DNA from: Rhodothermia bacterium
GTDB lineage: Bacteria; Bacteroidota; Rhodothermia; Rhodothermales; JAAAOL01
Direction of reading: 5' to 3'
Length of the DNA: 64,000 nt
Assembly (NCBI GenBank): GCA_030428385.1
Contig: JAUIDY010000003.1
Span: 1-64,000 of the forward strand
The translations under genes were made by a program, and so were the position numbers. This document shows positions 9,377-17,739 of this stretch, in pieces. The notes beneath the pieces were generated by a model. It was not told the DNA's origin, did no database searches, and saw only the letters and a program-made list of their open reading frames with translations. Within the stretch, counting starts at the first letter, position 1. Every line of letters starts with the position of its first letter.

Positions 9377-9829
9377 ATGCTTCGGCTGGCATCCACGGAC
9401 GAGGTGGATTTGCTTGTTCAACTCATTGGCGAGTTTTACGCCGAGTCTGGCTATCCACTCGACGAGGCAGCGGCACGGGGAGCATTTACCCAACTGGTGA
9501 CCCAACCTGAGCTTGGATGCGTGTGGATGGTGTTGGTGGGGGACGAACCGGTCGGCTACCTGGCGCTCACGTTCGGGTTTAGCCTCGAATATTATGGCCG
9601 CGATGCGTTTATCGATGATTTCTACATTCGTCCCGCGCACCGGAATCAAGGCCTCGGCTCGGCGGTGTTGCATCAGGTGCTGGAAGAGGCACATCGGCTG
9701 GACGTGCGTGCGGTGCATCTGGAAGTGGAGCGGACGAATCACCGGGCGCAGGCGGTATATGCCAAACACGGCTTCCGCAATAACGACCGTCAACTCTTGA
9801 CGGTGCGGCTTTCTGACCCTACCGAATAG
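9377..9829 (+). CDS. GNAT-family N-acetyltransferase
   Basis: 150 residues from ATG 9377; ATG 9350 would add nine residues. The fold is complete: an N-terminal helix pair (LLVQLIGEFYAESGYPLD), the central strand WMVLVGDEPVGYLALTF, the acetyl-CoA pyrophosphate loop in FYIRPAHRNQGLGSAVL (R/Q-x2-G-x-G/A pattern), and the C-terminal block LEVERTNHRAQAVYAKHGF. The acceptor substrate cannot be inferred. It is convergent with the exchanger gene at 9854, 24 bp away. Confidence 0.87.
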   Translation: MLRLASTDEVDLLVQLIGEFYAESGYPLDEAAARGAFTQLVTQPELGCVWMVLVGDEPVGYLALTFGFSLEYYGRDAFIDDFYIRPAHRNQGLGSAVLHQVLEEAHRLDVRAVHLEVERTNHRAQAVYAKHGFRNNDRQLLTVRLSDPTE

Positions 9830-9849
9830 CGAGGCCCTAGGTCGGTAGG
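9818..9849. terminator. Possible bidirectional hairpin between convergent genes
   Basis: Arms CCTACCGA (9818-9825) and TCGGTAGG (9842-9849) are perfectly complementary around a 16-nt loop, overlapping the stop of the acetyltransferase. There is no T-tract on either side, so a role as terminator is only suggested by its place between two convergent genes. Confidence 0.3.
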
Positions 9850-9853
9850 AGAA

Positions 9854-10933
9854 TCAGCCATTGGAACGAGGTCGGGGCCGACGCAATTCGCGAAGTGCCA
9901 CCACGCCCAGCGTAAGGATGGTAAGCGGGATCACGAAAAAAAGCATGACGGCGCTGAACAGGGGAAGTGCATCGTGGTGCGATGCCGCCAGGATGAGATA
10001 AAGCGTATACGCGCCATAGTAGCCCAGGAACAGCGCACCTTCCAGTCGGCTGATGCGGTGCCCGGTAAAAAAGATAGGCAAACACGCAAAGGCAACGGCA
10101 ATCATGATCGGGATGTCGAACCCAATGACGGCAGGCATAACCGGGATGCCACCGGGTGCTATGATGCTGGTGAGCCCCAGCACCGCCATGATGTTGAAGA
10201 TATTACTGCCTACCACGTTGCCTACAGCAATGTCCCGTTCGCCCCGCATGGCGGCAATAACCGACGTCACCACCTCGGGCAGCGAGGTGCCTCCCGCCAC
10301 AATCGTCAGGCCGATCACGAGTTCGCTGATGCCGAGGTAGTGGGCAAAAGCAATGGCACTATCTACGAGCCAGCGGGAGCCGAGAATGAGCAAACCCAGC
10401 CCCGCAACCGTCAACGCGAGGTTGGTCAGAAATTGCAAGGAGGCGGCTCGGTTTGATTCGGGAGTAGAGGTGTCCGTTGGAGCGCTATGTTCCTTTCGGC
10501 TTTGAAGAATCAAGAAACCCGTATACAGCACCAGCCCAATCAGGAAGACGATCCCGTCTAGCCGCCCGAAGCGACCGTCGAGCGCAAAAACCAGCACCAG
10601 CACCGAGAGCACAATCAAGAGTGGCACATCGAGGCGCACGAGTTGCCGAGAGACAACGAGGGGGACCACCACCGCGGAAAGGCCCAGAATAAAGAGCACA
10701 TTGAAGATGTTGCTCCCGATCACATTCCCGACGGCAATGCTGGCTTGCCCCGAAAGCGCAGCCTTGAGGGCGACAGCAAGCTCGGGTGAACTTGTGCCCA
10801 GGGCTACCACCGTGAGTCCAACAACCAGCGGCGAAATGCCGAGTCTGGCTGCGAGTCTGGACGCGCCGCGTACCAGGGCTTCGGCACCAACAATCAACAA
10901 CGCAAGACCACCAAAAAACAGCAGAAAGGTCAT
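9854..10933 (-). CDS. Calcium/sodium antiporter, CaCA (YrbG) family
   Basis: 359 residues and about ten hydrophobic segments. Both alpha repeats of the Ca2+/cation antiporter superfamily are present: VALGTSSPELAVALKAAL in the N-half, followed by SIAVGNVIGSNIFNVLFILG, and VAGGTSLPEVVTSVIAAMRG in the C-half, followed by DIAVGNVVGSNIFNIMAVLG. The acidic residues of GTSSPE and GTSLPE are the ion-binding sites. It should exchange Na+ for Ca2+ across the inner membrane. The N- and C-halves are visibly duplicated in sequence, as normal for the family. Confidence 0.92.
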   Translation of the reverse strand: MTFLLFFGGLALLIVGAEALVRGASRLAARLGISPLVVGLTVVALGTSSPELAVALKAALSGQASIAVGNVIGSNIFNVLFILGLSAVVVPLVVSRQLVRLDVPLLIVLSVLVLVFALDGRFGRLDGIVFLIGLVLYTGFLILQSRKEHSAPTDTSTPESNRAASLQFLTNLALTVAGLGLLILGSRWLVDSAIAFAHYLGISELVIGLTIVAGGTSLPEVVTSVIAAMRGERDIAVGNVVGSNIFNIMAVLGLTSIIAPGGIPVMPAVIGFDIPIMIAVAFACLPIFFTGHRISRLEGALFLGYYGAYTLYLILAASHHDALPLFSAVMLFFVIPLTILTLGVVALRELRRPRPRSNG

Positions 10934-11004
10934 GGAGAGTGCTGGTTAGTTCACGCAGGAAGGGCGGCCTGGATGCGGATCAGGACCGGGCGAATCACGT
11001 GGGG

Positions 11005-12123
11005 CTAATCCAGCGTCAGCACCAGCTTGCGCACTTCATTTGCGTTGCGCTCGATGAGATAGAGCGCATTCTGGTCGTCAAACGCAAAGCCAAACACGCT
11101 ACCGCCCACGCCCACACGTTCGAGGAAGCGTCCGTCGGGACTAAACACCTGCAGCCCCTTGATGTCGCTGACAAACACGCGCCCGCGCCCATCTACGGCG
11201 ATGCCGTGCGGGGCGCGAAACGTGCCGGGTTCGTCGCCGGTGCTACCAAAACGGTTCAGGAAGGTACCGTCGGGGCCGTATTTAAACACTGCCTCGTCCG
11301 ACTTGCCGCGCTCGCTAAAACGTCCGAGGACGTACGTGTTGCCCACGCCATCGACGGTGGCGATGATGTTGCGCGGCTGGGTCTCAAACGCGACCTGCAC
11401 GTTTCCCTGAGCGTCTAGGTGGACCACCATGCCCTCTGCCCCTGCGCTCCCATAGGCCAGCATGCCCCCGTCGAGTTTAGGATAGATGCCATCGAAGCGA
11501 AAACCTGCTGGGCCATTCCAGGTACCGAGGGCATTGCCCGTTGCGCCGTCGTAACGGGTGAGCTGGCCGCGTTGTGCCACGTACACCACCCCGTTGCGGT
11601 CGGCAGCCATTCCGCGCAGGGGCATGTCGGGGTTCACGATCCACTGCGAGAGGAAGCGCCCGGTGGTGTCAAACCGCTGGATACGACCGCCCGAATACTC
11701 GCCAACATACATGTTGCCTGCACCGTCGAGTGCAAGGTGGCGCGCGTCTTCAAAATGGCCGGGCCCGGTGCCTTCCTCGCCGAACGCCCACACGACCCGG
11801 AACTGGTTGTTCACAGCGGGGGCAAGAGGTTGCACAATAGAGGGCGATGCAGGAATCGGGTTGGTAAAGCTAGGCGGCGAGGGCGAAACTGACGAGGGGC
11901 TGCTCGGACGCAGCAAAAAAACAACCAGACCCGCCACCGACACGCCGATTACGACCAAGAAGACGATGATCCCCCGGCTTCCTGAAGATGTAGATCTAAC
12001 AGGCCCACGAAGGTGGGGGACCATCACATTTTGACCGCAAAACGTGCATTTCACCACCTGACCCGCGTTAGCAGTGTATTCAAGGGGGCCGCTACACGAC
12101 GGGCAGTTAAAGGTCTTGGTCAT
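11005..12123 (-). CDS. Membrane-anchored NHL-repeat protein with N-terminal zinc ribbon
   Basis: 372 residues from ATG 12123 (MTKTFNCPSC). The first ~35 residues hold a zinc-ribbon-like pair, CPSC ... CTFC. A membrane segment follows at ~50-70 (GIIVFLVVIGVSVAGLVVFLL), then a Pro/Ser-rich linker and a beta-propeller of NHL repeats from ~110 (VVWAFGEEGTGPGHFEDARHLALDGAGNMYVGE; RFGSTGDEPGTFRAPHGIAVDGRGRVFVSD). The propeller lies outside the membrane and probably binds a protein or glycan. No enzyme motif is visible. It is downstream of and in line with nothing obvious; the exchanger follows after 71 bp. Confidence 0.8.
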   Translation of the reverse strand: MTKTFNCPSCSGPLEYTANAGQVVKCTFCGQNVMVPHLRGPVRSTSSGSRGIIVFLVVIGVSVAGLVVFLLRPSSPSSVSPSPPSFTNPIPASPSIVQPLAPAVNNQFRVVWAFGEEGTGPGHFEDARHLALDGAGNMYVGEYSGGRIQRFDTTGRFLSQWIVNPDMPLRGMAADRNGVVYVAQRGQLTRYDGATGNALGTWNGPAGFRFDGIYPKLDGGMLAYGSAGAEGMVVHLDAQGNVQVAFETQPRNIIATVDGVGNTYVLGRFSERGKSDEAVFKYGPDGTFLNRFGSTGDEPGTFRAPHGIAVDGRGRVFVSDIKGLQVFSPDGRFLERVGVGGSVFGFAFDDQNALYLIERNANEVRKLVLTLD

Positions 12124-12549
12124 GGCAGGGCAGGAGCGGGTTATCAGAAGGCAACAGCGTGCAATATACAATGAAGACGTAATCTCCGTGTCTATCCGGA
12201 AACCGTCGGTTTGTCCACTCTGCGTGGGGGGAGCTTAAATCCATGAATCAGGGTCAACAAGTGCTGGCTGGTCCATCGTTTCGAAGAAGTCGTTCAGGAT
12301 GGCGGTGCGGTCGAAGTTTTGCCAGAGGGTAGTGCGGCGTGGGAGGGCTCCACCCTGTGAATCGCCGCATGGTGAGGGCTGGTTGTCGAAGAGGCGGGAT
12401 GGGTTGACCATGTATTTAACTTTGAAAACGCACCATTTCGCAAAAAAGGGTGAGATCATATTTCGGGAGTTCCATCCACGTTTTTCGGTGGAACGTGGAA
12501 AAGACGTGTTGCATCTTGAGGAAGCATCATAAACGAACCAATCCGAATC
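12124..12549. other. Intergenic region with one doubtful small ORF
   Basis: About 425 bp between the divergent NHL and ada genes. It must contain both promoters. The only frame of note is the leftward 58-codon frame at 12235-12411, listed separately. No structured RNA or repeat was recognised. Confidence 0.45.
12235..12411 (-). CDS. Hypothetical small protein (doubtful)
   Basis: A leftward frame that could start at ATG 12411 (MVNPSRLFDN) and encode 58 residues ending ALVDPDSWI; an upstream ATG lies at 12459. The wording (LPRRTTLWQNFDRTAILNDFFETM) looks protein-like but matches nothing I recognise. It has no clear ribosome binding site and could be a remnant or a chance frame. Confidence 0.25.
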   Translation of the reverse strand: MVNPSRLFDNQPSPCGDSQGGALPRRTTLWQNFDRTAILNDFFETMDQPALVDPDSWI

Positions 12550-13602
12550 ATGTCCTTGTCTTTACCACCCCGCGAAGAAATGGTCGCGGCGTTTCTGTCC
12601 GGCGATGCCTCGTATGATGGGGTGTTTTTTACAGGCGTACGTACGACGGGCATTTTTTGTCGGCCCACCTGCACGGCACGCAAGCCAAAGCCTGAAAATG
12701 TAGAGTTTTTCGCCTCGGCACGGGATGCCTTGTTTTCTGGATACCGGGCGTGCCTGCGATGTAAGCCGTTGGCTCCTCCTGGCGCGGCTCCGCCCTGGGT
12801 TGCGGAACTGATGCGTCAAGTAGAAGCGGATCCCGCACGCCGGTGGAAAGACGCCGACCTGAAGCGCCTGAACCTTGCTCCCGACCGCGTGCGGCGGTGG
12901 TTCCAAAAGCAACATGGCATGACGTTTCATGCGTTTGCGCGTGCCCGCCGGTTGGGCGAAGCATTCACCGAGATCCGCGAAGGCCAGCCGGTGGCACAGA
13001 CCGCGTTTGCCCACGGCTACGAGTCGCTAAGCGGGTTCAACGACGCGTTCCGACAAATGGTGGGTACGCCGCCGCGTAAAGCCAGCGGCCCGCTCGTTGT
13101 CTTCAGCCGTATCGTCACCCCCCTTGGGCCGATGGTGGCGGGTGCGACGGAGGAGGCGGTGTGTTTCCTCGAATTTGCTGACCGGCGTATGTTTGAGGGG
13201 CAGGTGAAGCGGCTCCGGTCACTCCTGAACGGGGTGATGATACCTGGCACCAACGCGCTCATCGCACAGCTACAGGACGAACTCGCCGCTTATTTTGAAG
13301 GGACGTTGCAGGTGTTTACGGTGCCGCTCATGTCGCCGGGTACGGCGTTCCAACAGGCAGTGTGGGGGCAACTTCGCACTATTCCATATGGCGAAACCAC
13401 CAGCTATGGGGCCATTGCGGAAGCCATGGGGAAGGCATCGGCGGTACGGGCAGTGGCGCAGGCCAATGGGGCCAACCGCCTCGCCATCCTGCTGCCCTGT
13501 CACCGGGTGATTGGAAAAGATGGCAAACTAAGCGGCTACGGCGGCGGCGTATGGCGAAAGCAGCGGTTGCTAGATCTGGAGCAGGCACATCGGGTAGAAT
13601 AA
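12550..13602 (+). CDS. ada: Bifunctional DNA repair protein Ada (methylphosphotriester/O6-alkylguanine methyltransferase, AraC regulator)
   Basis: 350 residues with the full Ada layout. The N-terminal zinc domain has the four cysteines C37, C41 (FCRPTCTA), C68 and C71 (CLRCKPL); C37 is the methyl acceptor from DNA phosphotriesters. An AraC-type HTH region follows (~85-165, PDRVRRWFQKQHGMTFHAFARARRL). The C-terminal O6-alkylguanine-DNA methyltransferase domain carries the acceptor C317 in LLPCHRVIG. Methylated Ada is expected to activate its own promoter in the region upstream of 12550. It reverses alkylation damage in the cytoplasm. Confidence 0.95.
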   Translation: MSLSLPPREEMVAAFLSGDASYDGVFFTGVRTTGIFCRPTCTARKPKPENVEFFASARDALFSGYRACLRCKPLAPPGAAPPWVAELMRQVEADPARRWKDADLKRLNLAPDRVRRWFQKQHGMTFHAFARARRLGEAFTEIREGQPVAQTAFAHGYESLSGFNDAFRQMVGTPPRKASGPLVVFSRIVTPLGPMVAGATEEAVCFLEFADRRMFEGQVKRLRSLLNGVMIPGTNALIAQLQDELAAYFEGTLQVFTVPLMSPGTAFQQAVWGQLRTIPYGETTSYGAIAEAMGKASAVRAVAQANGANRLAILLPCHRVIGKDGKLSGYGGGVWRKQRLLDLEQAHRVE

Positions 13603-13629
13603 CCCGACGCATTCATACCCTCATACATC

Positions 13630-14148
13630 CTATATTTTCTTGCGCTCGCACGAATAAGCCTCTGTGGTGCGTTCGAGGCGGATGGGTGCGTTGGGAGTTG
13701 GCAGCATGATGGCCTGAAACGGCGTAGCGAGGGCTTGTGCCGTGGCGCAGTCCTCACCGGGTTGCATCAGGATGTAGCTTGCCACAATTTCATCACCCAG
13801 GCGGTATACTTCTTCAAAGCCGAGGTTGTAGCCTCCTGACGGTACGGGCACGGCAGCAAGGAGGACCACATGGGTAGAAAAATCTACGCTGTCGAAGGGC
13901 ACCATGGGGCGGAGCGATGCCGAAAGGGTGGCCCAGGACGCGGCGTCGCGGACGATGGTTTCGGTGGTATCGGCGAGGTCGGCATGCTGACCTTGCCCGA
14001 GGCGGGTGAACGACACCGGCTCGGGATCAGGCGGGGGTGGGGCGGGTGGTTCGCTGGAGCAGCCGACGAAGGCGAGCAGGACGAGAACAAGAAGCGACGA
14101 TGAAAAGGAGGGCATCATGGAAGCGGTGCGGCGAGGGGTTGCATACAT
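13630..14148 (-). CDS. Lipoprotein with PrcB C-terminal-like domain
   Basis: 172 residues if started at ATG 14148 (MYATPRRTAS); ATGs at 14118 and 14115 are alternatives. The lipobox LLAFVGC directs lipid attachment, followed by a proline-rich linker (EPPAPPPPDPEPV). The mature part contains DAASWATLSASL, FSTHVVLLAAVPVPSGGYNLGFEEVYRLGDEIVASYIL and a C-terminal region with PTPNAPIRLERT, which fits the PrcB C-terminal (protease complex subunit) fold, where the GGY motif is characteristic. Function is unknown; envelope location. It is convergent with ada (27 bp) and divergent from marC (80 bp). Confidence 0.7.
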   Translation of the reverse strand: MYATPRRTASMMPSFSSSLLVLVLLAFVGCSSEPPAPPPPDPEPVSFTRLGQGQHADLADTTETIVRDAASWATLSASLRPMVPFDSVDFSTHVVLLAAVPVPSGGYNLGFEEVYRLGDEIVASYILMQPGEDCATAQALATPFQAIMLPTPNAPIRLERTTEAYSCERKKI

Positions 14149-14228
14149 CGGGCGGGTGCCGTGTATTGAGCGTCTATTTGTCGTAAAGTTGCTGCCAGCG
14201 TACCCACCCACCAAGACTCGGTTTCGCC

Positions 14229-14834
14229 GTGAACGTATATCTCGAAGCCTTCCTGCCTCTTTTTGTCGCGATCAACCTGCCCGGCGTATTGCCGCTATTT
14301 ATCGGGATGACCGACGGACTGACGACCCAGGCCCGCCGTAAACTCGTGTTGCAGGCGGTCACCACGGCCTTTGTTATTGCCCTGCTCATTTTGTTCGCGG
14401 GTCAGTTCATCTTCCAGACCCTCGGCATCACGGTCAACGATTTGCGGGTGGGTGGGGGCCTCATTTTGCTGGTACTCAGCATCACGGACCTGATCTTCGG
14501 GGACTTTAAGCGGCGCGGCACGGAAAAGCAAAACTCGTCGGATGAGGCGCTGACGCTGGGCGTCGTCCCGGTGGGCATTCCGCTCATCATGGGACCTGCG
14601 GCCATCACCACCATCCTCGTTTCGCAACAGAGCTATGGCTATTTGCCCACGCTGGTTTCGATGTTCATCAACCTGAGCGGGGTGTTGGTGGTGTTTCTAT
14701 TCGGACCGATTGTGCTGCAGAAGCTCGGGGCCAACACCTCGAAGGCCATTGCCAAAGTCGCCAGCCTGTTCCTTGCCGCGATCTCTGTCGCGATGATCCG
14801 CTCTGGCATCATGGGCATGATCGCCTCGATGTAG
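14229..14834 (+). CDS. MarC-family integral membrane protein
   Basis: 201 residues with a GTG start (14229-14231) and six hydrophobic segments. Family wording is clear: FLPLFVAINLPGVLPLFIGMT at the N-terminus, DLRVGGGLILLVLSITDLIFG in the middle and VPVGIPLIMGPAAITTILV after the loop. MarC proteins are inner-membrane proteins of unsettled function (once linked to multiple antibiotic resistance). The gene stands alone, divergent from the PrcB-like lipoprotein. Confidence 0.9.
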   Translation: MNVYLEAFLPLFVAINLPGVLPLFIGMTDGLTTQARRKLVLQAVTTAFVIALLILFAGQFIFQTLGITVNDLRVGGGLILLVLSITDLIFGDFKRRGTEKQNSSDEALTLGVVPVGIPLIMGPAAITTILVSQQSYGYLPTLVSMFINLSGVLVVFLFGPIVLQKLGANTSKAIAKVASLFLAAISVAMIRSGIMGMIASM

Positions 14835-14904
14835 CCGTTCGGCCTCGTATCCCAACGTTGTTCCAGGAGGACTCCGTTTCTCGCACATCGTCGCGGTGCA
14901 CGGA

Positions 14905-15849
14905 CTACTCGGAAAGCAGCCGGATCACCTCATTGGCACATCCCCAGGCTACGGTAAATCCTGCTCCTCCATGACCGTAGTTATGAACAATGCGGGGACT
15001 TGTTGCCTCGGGGTCGACTTCCAGGCGGACTTCCTCGCGCCCGGGCCGGAAACCAACAACGGGTCGGAGAAAGATGCTGTCCGCGAGGGCAGGGTCTAGC
15101 ACGCGGCATCGCGCCAGGATTATTTCGCGTGTGTCCCGGTCTTCGTCCCCGAGGTCGCTGCGTTCCTCGGCGGTTCCTCCAAGTATACACACATTGTCTC
15201 GGGAGAGCACATACACGGGATCTGCATAGGAAGTGTCATCCACGATGAACCGGGCAGGTCCGGGGCGTGACACTACCGCAAGTTGGCCGCGGATTGGGTA
15301 GACTTTCTCGTCGCGTACCAGTGTTCTCGCTCCGAGACCCGAGCAGTTCACAATGGCATAAAACCCAGGGCCAATGTCAGCAAGCGACGAGAGGTGCCGA
15401 AGCGCAATGTCGCCGCCCTTCGTTGCAAAGTGCTGGAGTAGGTAGTCGAGGTACCTTCCCGAATGGATGAAGGGGACCATTACAGCATATCCGTCCTGGT
15501 ATCCGGCGGGCAGTTCGCCGGGCGAAAGCCGTCGAAACGGATAGGCGGGCCGTAGCCAAAAAGGAGGAGGAAGGCTGCTTTTTGAGACGGCGATCAACTC
15601 CACTTCCGAGACGCCTGCGGCAGGGATCTTGTATTCGGAAACATACCGGTCGTAGGTTTCGGCGGACCATTGTGCCACTTTGTCTTTGGGCTCCGCCTTA
15701 TAGGGCTCCCAGATGGCCGCGGCCTTGTTGGAGGTGGTGGTGGGCGGGAGGTCTCGGGCGATGATCTGAACGTGATAACCTGCCTTCTGCAACCGAATCG
15801 CCGCAGTAAGCCCGATGATGCCACAGCCAATGACGGCTACCCGTTTCAT
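14905..15849 (-). CDS. FAD-dependent D-amino-acid oxidase
   Basis: 314 residues. An N-terminal Rossmann FAD-binding motif, VAVIGCGIIGLTAAIRLQKAGY, is followed by the DAAO-type second block SNKAAAIWEPYK. NCSGLGARTLV and RGQLAVVSRPGPARFIVDD are typical of the family, and the C-terminus PRIVHNYGHGGAGFTVAWGCANEV contains the conserved GHGGxGFTxxWG FAD signature. It oxidises D-amino acids to 2-oxo acids, ammonia and H2O2. No export signal is seen. Its neighbour upstream, the M20 amidohydrolase, is on the same strand, 56 bp away. Confidence 0.92.
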   Translation of the reverse strand: MKRVAVIGCGIIGLTAAIRLQKAGYHVQIIARDLPPTTTSNKAAAIWEPYKAEPKDKVAQWSAETYDRYVSEYKIPAAGVSEVELIAVSKSSLPPPFWLRPAYPFRRLSPGELPAGYQDGYAVMVPFIHSGRYLDYLLQHFATKGGDIALRHLSSLADIGPGFYAIVNCSGLGARTLVRDEKVYPIRGQLAVVSRPGPARFIVDDTSYADPVYVLSRDNVCILGGTAEERSDLGDEDRDTREIILARCRVLDPALADSIFLRPVVGFRPGREEVRLEVDPEATSPRIVHNYGHGGAGFTVAWGCANEVIRLLSE

Positions 15850-15904
15850 TTCAACGTTAATGCTGGACGCGCCCTCTGAATGATCTCCCTACCCTGTTCC
15901 TCCT

Positions 15905-17155
15905 CTAGTTGTTCATCATCCGCGTGAGCATCGCCGCCAGCATGGCGTGGGTGCCAACGAGGATCGACCCATCGTCGGCGACATAAGTGGGGCTGTGGGG
16001 CATACCTACGGTGCCTGTTTCGGGATTACTGACGCCGAGGAAGTACATGACGCCGGGTACCCGTGCCTGGAACGAGCCGAAGTCTTCGCTGAAGGCAGGG
16101 ACGGCACCGCTGACCGTTTCGATGCCAACGGTAGGAGCCAGTGCTTGTATCCCTGAGTTGGCAAGGTTTACGAGCGCGGCGTCGTTATTAACGCCTTCCA
16201 TAAACCGTTCGTTGTATGCGGTTTCCAGTGTGATGCCGGGAAGGTCCAGCGCCTTGAGCGTGTCCAGTACAGCCGCTTTGGCGCGGGCGCGGTCTTCATA
16301 GCCCGCCGCCATGATTTGTCCCTGAATCACGATGTTACCACCCGCCGTGCCACGCTGAGGGAACAGGTTAACCATAATAAAGCCCTTCGGAGCAATCATA
16401 CCCGCCATTTGGGGTGGATGGGTGCCCACGCCTTCGATGGCTTCTCGAACGGTCGAGGCCGCTTCTATCAGGTCGCCGGCCCCCCGGACAGTCACCGCAA
16501 TAGAGGCGCGGCCCGACATCATCCCGCCTGCCACCGTGGCCACCGTGCCGACGTTGTAAGGGGCGGTGTGTAGGGCAAAGATGGCCTCCGGCGTGATGGT
16601 GTCGAACGCTCCCTCGGCCAGCATGGCATTGGCTCCGATACCGCGCTCTTCGGCGGGTTGAAAGATGAGCATCACGGAGCCGGGCAGGTCGTCTTTGACG
16701 GCGGCGAATCCCTCCGCCAGCCCCACGCCAACGGTGGTGTGGACATCATGCCCGCAGATGTGGCGCACGCCGGGAATAACCGAGCGGTACTCGACCGGGT
16801 CTTCGGCAGTGGAGGGGACCGCATCCATGTCGGCCCGAAACGCCACGATAGCGCCGGGACGGTTGCCTTCCAGCACGGCTACCACACCATGCCCGCCCAC
16901 GCCCGTGCGCACGTCAAAGCCGAGTGCGGTCAGGTGTTCGGCGACGAGTCCAGCCGTGCGTTCTTCTTCGCCCGAGACTTCGGGGTGCCGGTGGATGTCG
17001 TGCCGCAGCGCGATGAGGGCCTCTTCCTGCGCTGTTACCTGCTCGACCATGCGTTCAAAAAGGCGGGTGGATTCGGTGGGCTGCGCAAAGGCGCGATTTG
17101 AAAGGAGCAGTCCGGCCAAGAGCAGGACGGGCAGAAGGAAGTTGCCACGGATCAT
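15905..17155 (-). CDS. Exported M20D amidohydrolase
   Basis: 416 residues with an N-terminal signal peptide (LLPVLLLAGLLLSNRAFAQ). The metal-binding M20D motifs are present: HRHPEVSGEE near residue 55, FRADMDAVP, HICGHDVHTTV and QPAEERGIGANAML. The C-terminal SEDFGSFQARVPGVMYFLG and MPHSPTY complete the binuclear site. Such enzymes hydrolyse N-acyl amino acids or hippurate-like conjugates. The periplasmic or extracellular location fits the signal. The D-amino-acid oxidase lies just downstream. Confidence 0.92.
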   Translation of the reverse strand: MIRGNFLLPVLLLAGLLLSNRAFAQPTESTRLFERMVEQVTAQEEALIALRHDIHRHPEVSGEEERTAGLVAEHLTALGFDVRTGVGGHGVVAVLEGNRPGAIVAFRADMDAVPSTAEDPVEYRSVIPGVRHICGHDVHTTVGVGLAEGFAAVKDDLPGSVMLIFQPAEERGIGANAMLAEGAFDTITPEAIFALHTAPYNVGTVATVAGGMMSGRASIAVTVRGAGDLIEAASTVREAIEGVGTHPPQMAGMIAPKGFIMVNLFPQRGTAGGNIVIQGQIMAAGYEDRARAKAAVLDTLKALDLPGITLETAYNERFMEGVNNDAALVNLANSGIQALAPTVGIETVSGAVPAFSEDFGSFQARVPGVMYFLGVSNPETGTVGMPHSPTYVADDGSILVGTHAMLAAMLTRMMNN

Positions 17156-17280
17156 CGAAGCAGAGAATTGGAAAGAGAAAGGGCGTGCGCCGCTCTACGC
17201 CTGCTTTGGTGCAGAGATGCGGCTCAGTGGGGCGGAATCTCGCCGAAATCTTATCCTGTTGCCGTTTGTGCTCCGCTGCG

Positions 17281-17685
17281 TCACCGAGTCGACAGGCTGC
17301 GTTTGGGTGGTGCTGTGAGGAGCAAGTGCCGATTTTTCCATTCGAGCAAAGCCAACCCGCCGACAAAAACGGCTTCCCCGACGAGGTGCATAAATCCCAA
17401 GGCAGTGGCTTGATCGCGCAAGTACCAAGCCAGTCCCAAGCACACCGGCACCCAGGCGAGATTGGCAGCCACCAGCAGCATAATGAAGGACATGGGGCGC
17501 ACGGGTCGACGGGCGAGCGAGAAGGAGTAGCTGGCATAAAGCAGGTTGCAGCCGCCCGTAAACACCAGCACTCCGCGCGGCAGTCCTTCCAGGGCACTCA
17601 ACCCCGAGGCAAACGCAAGCACAACCACCCCGACGAAGGCTCCGGCGGTGCAGTCTACCCACAACAAGCGTTGAACGAAGCGCAT
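17281..17685 (-). CDS. Small four-helix membrane protein
   Basis: 134 residues with four hydrophobic segments (DCTAGAFVGVVVLAFASGL; VLVFTGGCNLLYASYSFSLA; SFIMLLVAANLAWVPVCLGLAW; GFMHLVGEAVFVGGLALLEW). Starts at ATG 17685. No family recognised; layout resembles small SPW/DoxX-like inner-membrane proteins. Upstream is the GH43 gene on the same strand, 54 bp away. Confidence 0.65.
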   Translation of the reverse strand: MRFVQRLLWVDCTAGAFVGVVVLAFASGLSALEGLPRGVLVFTGGCNLLYASYSFSLARRPVRPMSFIMLLVAANLAWVPVCLGLAWYLRDQATALGFMHLVGEAVFVGGLALLEWKNRHLLLTAPPKRSLSTR

Positions 17686-17739
17686 TGGAAATTGGAGAAG
17701 CGATGCCGATGACGCCCCGTGGCGGACGTTGGCTCCGAA

